7,045 bases of DNA from Methanosarcinales archaeon. Lineage in GTDB: Archaea > Halobacteriota > Syntropharchaeia > Alkanophagales > Methanospirareceae. Positions 1 to 4,261 of the stretch are shown in pieces. The stretch's first letter is position 1, and each line of letters opens with the position of its first letter. A model generated the notes under the pieces. The model was not told the DNA's origin. It did no database searches and saw only the letters and a list, made by a program, of their open reading frames with translations. Location of the stretch: contig JAODGL010000174.1 of NCBI GenBank assembly GCA_025464585.1, positions 1 to 7,045 on the forward strand, read 5' to 3'. Both the position numbers and the translations under genes were made by a program.

Positions 1-2
1 CG

Positions 3-281
3 ATCGGATTGCTTTACCGGTCAGTAGAATTAGGCGAAAGGTCGGTGGCACTCGGCGAAAGGTCGGTGGCACTCGGCGAAAGGTCGGTGGCACTCGGCGA
101 GGAATCGGTGCAGATAGGGCGAGAAATGCTCAAGAAACAGGACTTGATGCTTGAGAAACAGGACGAGACGATAGAAGAGATAAGAGGGTTGAGACATGAC
201 CTGAAAGCATCTATGGAAGAGCGATTTGACAGATTGGAGCATGAGATAAACATGATAAAGGTAAAAATCGGGATGGTGTGA
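3..281 (+). CDS. Coiled-coil heptad-repeat protein, 3' part (partial)
   Basis: The frame is open to the left edge, so the true start is probably outside the window; TTG at 9 is the first possible start inside it. The visible product is about 90 residues and reads as a continuous 7-residue repeat. One diverged unit (LYRSVEL) is followed by three identical GERSVAL units, then GEESVQI, and then more diverged heptads rich in Lys, Glu and Asp up to a hydrophobic tail (MIKVKIGMV). Leu/Val/Ile/Met recur at heptad spacing, as expected for a long alpha-helical coiled coil that oligomerises. No catalytic motif, signal peptide or membrane segment is visible. Similar repeat proteins occur in uncultured archaea from general knowledge, but no function can be assigned. 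It converges with the small membrane gene at 480-881. That it is coding is fairly sure; what it does is unknown. Confidence 0.6.
   Translation: MGLLYRSVELGERSVALGERSVALGERSVALGEESVQIGREMLKKQDLMLEKQDETIEEIRGLRHDLKASMEERFDRLEHEINMIKVKIGMV
33..95 (+). repeat. Three perfect 21-bp tandem repeats
   Basis: The 21-bp unit beginning ggcgaaagg and ending gcactc occurs three times without a mismatch (33-53, 54-74, 75-95). A diverged unit lies on each side (12-32 and 96-116). Each unit encodes one coiled-coil heptad, GERSVAL. Identity at the DNA level, including third codon positions, points to recent duplication, and the copy number is likely to vary between strains. Confidence 0.9.
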
Positions 282-385
282 AAAATGAATGACAAAGTTC
301 AACTGCACGCCTGACCTCTCATTGTCGCCGGTAGCATGAGCGAATGGCATAGGAAAATAAAAAATGGATAGCATGAAGGAAGTTT

Positions 386-422
386 AAAAATAGGAAAAAA
401 TGGTCTTCCAGTTCCTGGAAGA
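386..422 (-). terminator. Hairpin plus T-run terminator of the minus-strand gene
   Basis: The 8-bp stem tcttccag / ctggaaga with a 3-nt loop lies at 404-422. Read on the minus strand it is followed within a few bases by two T-rich runs (386-401). It sits about 60 bp beyond the stop of the gene at 480-881 and in the right orientation for it. Archaeal termination relies mainly on T-runs, so the runs may matter more than the stem. The rest of 282-479 holds only ORFs of fewer than 20 codons and a TTTAAAAATA element near 383-392; I see no gene there. Confidence 0.5.
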
Positions 423-479
423 GGATAGGGGGATTGCATGAAGAATAGACGATACGAATAAGTGGATAGAAGAGTTATC

Positions 480-881
480 TTAAAAAAATTTGTCCCAAAA
501 CTCTTTTTCTTTCTCTATTTCTGCTTCTACCTCTTTAAGATTATTCCTGATCTCTTCCGGCTTTTTACCCGATGAGGCATATATAGTTAATATTATTGGT
601 TTCTTTATCTCCTTTTTAGTCCATTCTTGTAGTTTTTCTATCTCAGGTACTATTTGTTGTCGCAGGAAACGAATAGCAATAGTGTAAATGAATACAATAA
701 GAGAAATTACACCTGCGGTACAGGATGCATACCCGATAGCTTTTTCAAAAGCTCCGGTTCCACTGAGCATATAGGCACCGAAGGCAAAAAAGAGGATAGC
801 GAGTATGGAGAAGATAAGTAAAAAAGCGGTGTTATGCTCTTCAAAATCAAATGTTCCCTTCTTTTCCCACATCGCCCTCAT
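480..881 (-). CDS. Small membrane protein with two helices and a charged C-terminal tail
   Basis: This is a 133-residue protein that I do not recognise. Two hydrophobic segments, about residues 20-41 and 50-72, form a helical hairpin. The remaining 60 residues are strongly charged (rich in Glu and Lys) and probably helical, ending in FWDKFF. No cysteine pair, enzymatic motif or cleavable signal is visible. The start chosen (ATG at 879-881) has GGGTG eight bases upstream; the ATG three codons in (870-872) is an alternative. A TATA box at about 921-932 on the same strand gives a short leader of about 20 nt, and a hairpin/T-run lies beyond the stop, so it looks like a single-gene transcription unit. 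It is divergent from the cytochrome operon. The architecture suggests a membrane-anchored cytoplasmic coiled coil; no role can be inferred. Confidence 0.7.
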   Translation of the reverse strand: MRAMWEKKGTFDFEEHNTAFLLIFSILAILFFAFGAYMLSGTGAFEKAIGYASCTAGVISLIVFIYTIAIRFLRQQIVPEIEKLQEWTKKEIKKPIILTIYASSGKKPEEIRNNLKEVEAEIEKEKEFWDKFF

Positions 882-920
882 CCTGAAAACACCCTAAACA
901 CTTTTATTATATTATTATTT

Positions 921-932
921 GAATATATAAGC
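921..932 (-). promoter_or_regulatory. TATA box for the minus-strand membrane-protein gene
   Basis: On the minus strand the sequence reads GCTTATATATTC, a good archaeal TATA box. Transcription would begin about 25 bases downstream, near position 900, leaving a leader of roughly 20 nt that carries a GGGTG ribosome binding site ahead of the ATG at 879-881. Confidence 0.55.
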
Positions 933-935
933 TTT

Positions 936-1165
936 TAGCTCCTTTTGAGCCCATCCAATAAATAAGATTTTATCAGCGAGGGAATGGCTTCCCCTGATGT
1001 GAATTACGCTGCCTTTTACGCTGATTCCCGGTGAATTCTTCGCTCTGATAAGGAGGATATCAATCGAAGATTGGCAATTTTATACCAGGATATTAGTTTT
1101 AATAGCTCTTTTGCTATTGATGCTTGAAGCATCAATATAGCTCACCTTTGGCAATGCTGTCGCCC
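936..1165. other. Gene-poor divergent intergenic stretch with small hairpins
   Basis: There is no convincing gene here. Visible structures are a 5-bp GGGAA/TTCCC stem (981-994) and two overlapping hairpins: AATAGC/GCTATT (1101-1118) and a 10-bp stem with a TGA loop (1115-1137). They share bases 1115-1118 and so exclude each other. An AGGAGG sequence lies near 1050 but has no start codon at a useful distance. One frame (984 onward) reads protein-like for about 50 codons but is interrupted by TGA at 1032-1034; it could be a gene remnant or chance. Confidence 0.4.
1115..1137. repeat. Perfect 10-bp inverted repeat (hairpin)
   Basis: tattgatgct and agcatcaata are perfect reverse complements around a 3-nt loop. 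The hairpin lies about 35 bp upstream of the cyt1 TATA box. No T-run follows on the plus strand, so it is not a clear terminator; a protein-binding site or mRNA structure is possible. Confidence 0.6.
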
Positions 1166-1201
1166 GTTAATTATATATGTAGTTAGTCACAGATAATTAA
1201 C
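1166..1201 (+). promoter_or_regulatory. cyt1-cyt2 promoter with TATA box inside an inverted repeat
   Basis: TTATATAT (1171-1178) is a strong archaeal TATA box. The usual 25-bp spacing puts the transcript start at about 1199-1204, practically at the ATG (1204), and no ribosome binding site is present, so the mRNA is predicted to be leaderless. The 9-bp arms gttaattat (1166-1174) and ataattaac (1193-1201) are perfect reverse complements separated by 18 bp. One arm overlaps the TATA box and the other the start site, which is how a repressor operator would be placed. The regulator is not in the window. Confidence 0.55.
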
Positions 1202-1203
1202 AT

Positions 1204-1905
1204 ATGTCGAAAATATGCAAAATAGGGATATTGATATTCGCGATATTCGTAGCAGGGATATTCGGACTGCCGAGCACGATTTCGCTCTTCAGCGGGCAGC
1301 ACACCTGGTATAATCTGAACGGAGAAGACAATAATCTTCCATGCGAGAAGTGTCATGCCGATATAAATGATGAGATGGTATCAGGGGATAATGGTGTGCA
1401 CACAACCTTAGCTGGTCCTGGGTGCGACTGCCACAGAGTGTCAGGAACGGGTGTTGCAAGTGGTGATGGTGCAGGGAACTCTATTCCGGGTACCAGGTCA
1501 CACGCAGCGGAGACCGTGGCATGTATGCTCTGCCATGAGAACAACTCGCGGACGGGAGAGATTTATCCTTTCGCCGGTGGGTTTGATACCGCAGTCGTTT
1601 ACGACTTCCCAGGCGCACCCGCCGAGCAATATAACTACTCCTGGGGTGATGGCACTGGTGGTGAGCATGCGGCGCACAACCAGTTTATTAGAGAGGCGAT
1701 AAAGGATGAGCTGATGGAAGACTCAAATGAAGCTTGTATCGCATGCCATACAAGAATCGGTGTGAACATCACGTGGAAGAAGAAGGAGTACTTGAAGTTC
1801 ACCGTATATGATGACGAAGCGGGTGTCTGGACTATCTCTGATTTCACAGCCGGGGGCGAGAACGTGACGCAGGTGAATACATCAAATAGCTGGACAAACT
1901 CGTAA
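1204..1905 (+). CDS. Exported multiheme c-type cytochrome, cyt1 (3 canonical plus 1 atypical heme site)
   Basis: This 233-residue protein begins with a short Lys-containing N-terminus and a hydrophobic segment (about 7-29) that acts as signal peptide or anchor. The LFSGQHTWY element follows. Canonical heme c sites are CEKCH (47-51), CMLCH (107-111) and CIACH (178-182). A fourth, CDCH (74-77), has one residue between the cysteines where the paralogues cyt3 and cyt4 have CSHCH and CEACH. Five histidines outside the motifs (33, 66, 100, 155, 158) are enough for bis-His ligation of four hemes. Five N-glycosylation sequons (about 113, 144, 188, 220, 225) support surface exposure. There is no C-terminal membrane helix. 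It heads a tight operon with cyt2 and probably moves electrons outside the cell membrane; the partner and redox role are unknown. ATG 1204 is chosen because it follows the predicted transcript start directly. Confidence 0.9.
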   Translation: MSKICKIGILIFAIFVAGIFGLPSTISLFSGQHTWYNLNGEDNNLPCEKCHADINDEMVSGDNGVHTTLAGPGCDCHRVSGTGVASGDGAGNSIPGTRSHAAETVACMLCHENNSRTGEIYPFAGGFDTAVVYDFPGAPAEQYNYSWGDGTGGEHAAHNQFIREAIKDELMEDSNEACIACHTRIGVNITWKKKEYLKFTVYDDEAGVWTISDFTAGGENVTQVNTSNSWTNS

Positions 1906-1907
1906 AA

Positions 1908-2543
1908 ATGAATACCAAAAAGAGTTTTTTTTTCACGATTATAGTAGTTTCAGTTGGCGTATTCATACTCCCAAACGTCGTGTTGTATATAGGAGAAGAG
2001 TGGAAAGAGCTTTCAGCTCCAACGCCGGCGAAGTGGAAAGAGACTCCGGTTCCTGAAGTGCAGTATCAGGGAACCACGGCGGAAGTGATGGCAGAAATAC
2101 AGGTGAGCAGTGCACATCGCAACTTCTCCTGCGATACCTGCCATTATTCTCCACTCGCTGATTTTGACTTTCAGGTTGAATGTATGGACTGTCATGGCGA
2201 CACAGGTAATATAAGCGGTCACTGGGAATATTCAGAATGCCGGAATTGCAGTTTATGCCATTGGAGTGCCGGTGGGGATATTACCAATTATACTGATTTC
2301 ATCTCCGCGGGTGGCTTCGGTATGAATGCAACACCGTTCGACGCTGGAGAAAAGGAATCGCATACTGATTTTATACTTGCGGCAATGAACAACCCGCAAA
2401 TGGCGGGAGCGAACGAAGCCTGCATCGCTTGCCATACGGATGTCAATGTGAGCGTTACATTACCGAAGAGGAAGTATATGAGTTTCAAGGTAGATATGGA
2501 CGACAACGCGGTCAGCAGCTTCAGTGGAGAAGGTATGGTATGA
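1908..2543 (+). CDS. Exported tetraheme c-type cytochrome, cyt2
   Basis: This 211-residue protein begins 2 bp after the cyt1 stop, with no clear ribosome binding site, so translation probably depends on cyt1. It has an N-terminal hydrophobic helix (about 7-28) and then a Pro/Lys-rich stretch (36-50). The four heme sites are CDTCH (75-79), CMDCH (92-96), CSLCH (114-118, with an extra Cys at 111 giving CXXCXXCH) and CIACH (172-176). It shares the EACIACHT site and the following Lys-rich beta-like stretch with cyt1, but lacks the Gln-His element and the SGDG/HAA block of the other paralogues. Only three histidines lie outside the motifs (70, 105, 152), one short for four bis-His hemes. Sequons occur at about 72, 101, 127, 140 and 180. 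It is probably an extracytoplasmic electron carrier working with cyt1. The C-terminus is shorter than in its relatives. Confidence 0.88.
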   Translation: MNTKKSFFFTIIVVSVGVFILPNVVLYIGEEWKELSAPTPAKWKETPVPEVQYQGTTAEVMAEIQVSSAHRNFSCDTCHYSPLADFDFQVECMDCHGDTGNISGHWEYSECRNCSLCHWSAGGDITNYTDFISAGGFGMNATPFDAGEKESHTDFILAAMNNPQMAGANEACIACHTDVNVSVTLPKRKYMSFKVDMDDNAVSSFSGEGMV

Positions 2544-2562
2544 TGGAACACGCACAATAAAC

Positions 2563-2580
2563 TGTGGAAAATTCCAAATC
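2563..2580 (+). repeat. Short dispersed repeat, copy 1
   Basis: These 18 bases match 5600-5617 in the same orientation with a single difference. The downstream bases (CAAATCACAAACAAA) continue the same A-rich vocabulary as the second copy on its opposite strand. The copy lies just after cyt2. The rest of 2544-2676 holds only a promoter. Confidence 0.6.
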
Positions 2581-2628
2581 GCAAGCGACAAATCACAAAC
2601 AAAGGGTAAAACAATGAAAAAGCAAAAA

Positions 2629-2638
2629 ATTTATAATG
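2629..2638 (+). promoter_or_regulatory. TATA box for the signal peptidase-cyt3-cyt4 unit
   Basis: ATTTATAATG, preceded by an A-rich stretch suited to TFB binding, lies about 40 bp before the ATG at 2677. Transcription would start near 2657, leaving a leader of about 20 nt with AGAGG (2662-2666). Read-through from cyt2 is also possible. Confidence 0.5.
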
Positions 2639-2676
2639 AATGCTTTCTATTTTATAGGTAGAAGAGGCTCAAGACG

Positions 2677-3423
2677 ATGCAACCGTTTATAGAAGCGATA
2701 TTATCAACTATTGTGGTTAGCGCATTCATAGCTGCGATATTTTACATCTTTTATTTGACTGTGGTACAGGGTTCTGACTCCACACTGCGGTTGTATAATC
2801 GTTTTAAAAAAGGATACAGCGAGCATTCGAGGAATAAAAGAGTGAAAGAGAAGATGTACGAATACGAAAGCGTTTCTGGCATGCATAAACCTTCTCTTCT
2901 TGGCTCATCCATCCTGTTATCCATACTTGTTCTCGTTATATCCCTGCTTCTTTTTAAACTCGTTTTCTTCACCGCAGTCACCTCGGATAGCATGCGACCT
3001 ACGTTTGAATATGGAGACCTCGTGCTCATGCAAAAAATATCCACTGCGCCAGAGGAAGGCGACATAATCATGTTTAAACAACCGAATTTTATGCTCCCCA
3101 TTACGCACCGTGTAATCGCCCTCACGGATGATGGAGTACGGACAGCGGGGGATGCGAGAGGAAGGGTAGACCCATGGATAGTGCATGAAGAAGAGATCGT
3201 GGCTAAAGCCGTACAGGTAGATGGAAAACCGCTCGTGATAAAAGACGTTGGCGATTATTTCATCATTGATGCAAGAGAAATACGTTACAACCCTAAATAT
3301 GGCTCGGAATATGCGTTCGTAAAGAACATCTTTTTAACGATACGCATGTATGGTTACGCGTTGTGCATTATGGCAGTCATAGGTTACGTGATATTGACTT
3401 TGAGGGAGGCGAAGAAGAGGTGA
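2677..3423 (+). CDS. Archaeal-type signal peptidase I with N-terminal membrane extension
   Basis: This 248-residue membrane protease would remove signal peptides from secreted proteins at the outer face of the membrane. The catalytic serine sits in TSDSMRPTF (Ser105) just after a hydrophobic helix (about 76-97), followed by YGDLVL. The second conserved box is ITHRVIAL (His144), and the third is AGDARGRVDPW with Asp159 and Asp165. A His rather than a Lys as partner marks the archaeal/ER (Sec11-like) class. Two things are unusual: an N-terminal extension of about 70 residues with an extra helix (about 8-30) and a basic loop, and a C-terminal helix (about 226-243); typical archaeal enzymes are shorter. 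It has its own promoter and its stop is 1 bp from the cyt3 start, so it is co-transcribed with cyt3 and cyt4. The context suggests processing of these cytochromes, which is inference. Confidence 0.92.
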   Translation: MQPFIEAILSTIVVSAFIAAIFYIFYLTVVQGSDSTLRLYNRFKKGYSEHSRNKRVKEKMYEYESVSGMHKPSLLGSSILLSILVLVISLLLFKLVFFTAVTSDSMRPTFEYGDLVLMQKISTAPEEGDIIMFKQPNFMLPITHRVIALTDDGVRTAGDARGRVDPWIVHEEEIVAKAVQVDGKPLVIKDVGDYFIIDAREIRYNPKYGSEYAFVKNIFLTIRMYGYALCIMAVIGYVILTLREAKKR

Positions 3424-3424
3424 A

Positions 3425-4261
3425 ATGAACAACCTTAAGATGGTGTTTGCGATTATGGCTATTCTGTTCGTGGGCATAGTAGCCTTGCCGTATGCTGTTT
3501 CTCTGTTCGCAGGGCAGCATACGTGGTATGATTTAAGCGGAGGGGGGAATGACATACCATGTGAGAAGTGCCATGCGGACATTGCGGAGGAGTATCAAGA
3601 TGCATTCGCTCATCCTCTGTATGCACCACACAAGACATATCCATGTTCTCACTGTCACAGGATCTCCGGCTTTGGAGAGAACAATGGTACTGAGAGGACT
3701 TACGCAAGCGGTGACGGAAACGGAAGCATCCCGGGAAACCAGACACACGCAGCAGTAACAGTCCAGTGTATGGACTGCCATGACATGAATTTTTATGGTC
3801 GACCACTTAATACAAGCACAATGGTACACCACGCTTTCAATCCTCAATATCAGACATGCGGCTGGGGTGGTCCTCCAGAAGGTGGTCCAAGGAACTGCCA
3901 CGCACCTCCGAGATGCGGTTGGAACATCACAATGATAAGAGCCGGTGGTTTTGGACTCACTGATTTCGATAACATGAGCGGCTACTATCACAAACCCGGT
4001 GTGACATGGCCCGGGGACACGGGCAGCAAAGCAGCGCACAGATCGTTCGTACTCGCTGCGATAGAGAATAACACGTTAGAAGGAGCGAATGAAGCGTGTA
4101 TCGCATGTCACACGCACGAGAGGGTGGAAATGAACTTCAATGTGATGACAGAACTCAATATTACTGTGAACAACTCTTACACTCAGTCCTCATCATTCTG
4201 GAATGTGACAGGGATGGAAGTGAGCAACTACACAACATATAAGGAGGTGAAGGAGGGATGA
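3425..4261 (+). CDS. Exported multiheme c-type cytochrome, cyt3 (4 canonical heme sites plus possible CX12CH)
   Basis: This 278-residue protein has an N-terminal hydrophobic segment (about 6-28), followed by LFAGQHTWY. Heme sites are CEKCH (46-50), CSHCH (74-78), CMDCH (115-119) and CIACH (225-229). Cys145 and Cys158-His159 form a possible CX12CH site in a Gly/Pro-rich loop with a further Cys at 164. It is closely similar to cyt1 (CEKCHADI, CHR-SG-G, SGDG, SIPG-THAA, AHRSF, EACIACHT), with an extra insert around 120-200 that carries the odd cysteines. Ten N-glycosylation sequons indicate a surface-exposed, glycosylated product. The start lies 1 bp after the signal peptidase stop; GAGGTGA overlaps that stop but is only 1 bp from the ATG, so translation is probably coupled. 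Its stop overlaps the cyt4 start. The likely role is extracytoplasmic electron transfer. Confidence 0.9.
   Translation: MNNLKMVFAIMAILFVGIVALPYAVSLFAGQHTWYDLSGGGNDIPCEKCHADIAEEYQDAFAHPLYAPHKTYPCSHCHRISGFGENNGTERTYASGDGNGSIPGNQTHAAVTVQCMDCHDMNFYGRPLNTSTMVHHAFNPQYQTCGWGGPPEGGPRNCHAPPRCGWNITMIRAGGFGLTDFDNMSGYYHKPGVTWPGDTGSKAAHRSFVLAAIENNTLEGANEACIACHTHERVEMNFNVMTELNITVNNSYTQSSSFWNVTGMEVSNYTTYKEVKEG
4243..4250 (+). promoter_or_regulatory. Full-length Shine-Dalgarno site for cyt4
   Basis: GGAGGTGA is a complete match to the archaeal 16S rRNA 3' end and lies 7 bases before the cyt4 ATG, inside the end of cyt3. It is far stronger than any other ribosome binding site in the window, so cyt4 is probably translated efficiently and independently of cyt3. 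It also fixes the cyt4 start. Confidence 0.75.

Noticed and set aside
33..95. CRISPR array
   Set aside because: The repeats are directly adjacent 21-bp units with no spacers and keep an open coding frame.
14..374. Minus-strand frames with AECHRPF or SATDL repeats
   Set aside because: Antisense readings of the 21-bp coiled-coil repeats.
1225..1266. Repeated gatattcg sequence in the start of cyt1
   Set aside because: It simply encodes the Ile/Phe-rich hydrophobic signal segment; the spacing is irregular.
1353..1544. Open frames opposite or out of phase with the cytochromes, including Cys-rich ones near 2013-2222, 3533-4039 and 4372-4704
   Set aside because: They are shadows of the cytochrome genes: no ribosome binding sites, odd composition, and they disappear against the strong CXXCH-bearing frames.
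2541..2610. Possible read-through or nonsense mutation at the cyt2 stop, since the frame continues WNTHNKLW
   Set aside because: The continuation soon enters the short dispersed repeat and resembles no paralogue closely; TGA recoding is not expected here. The cyt2 C-terminus is merely short.
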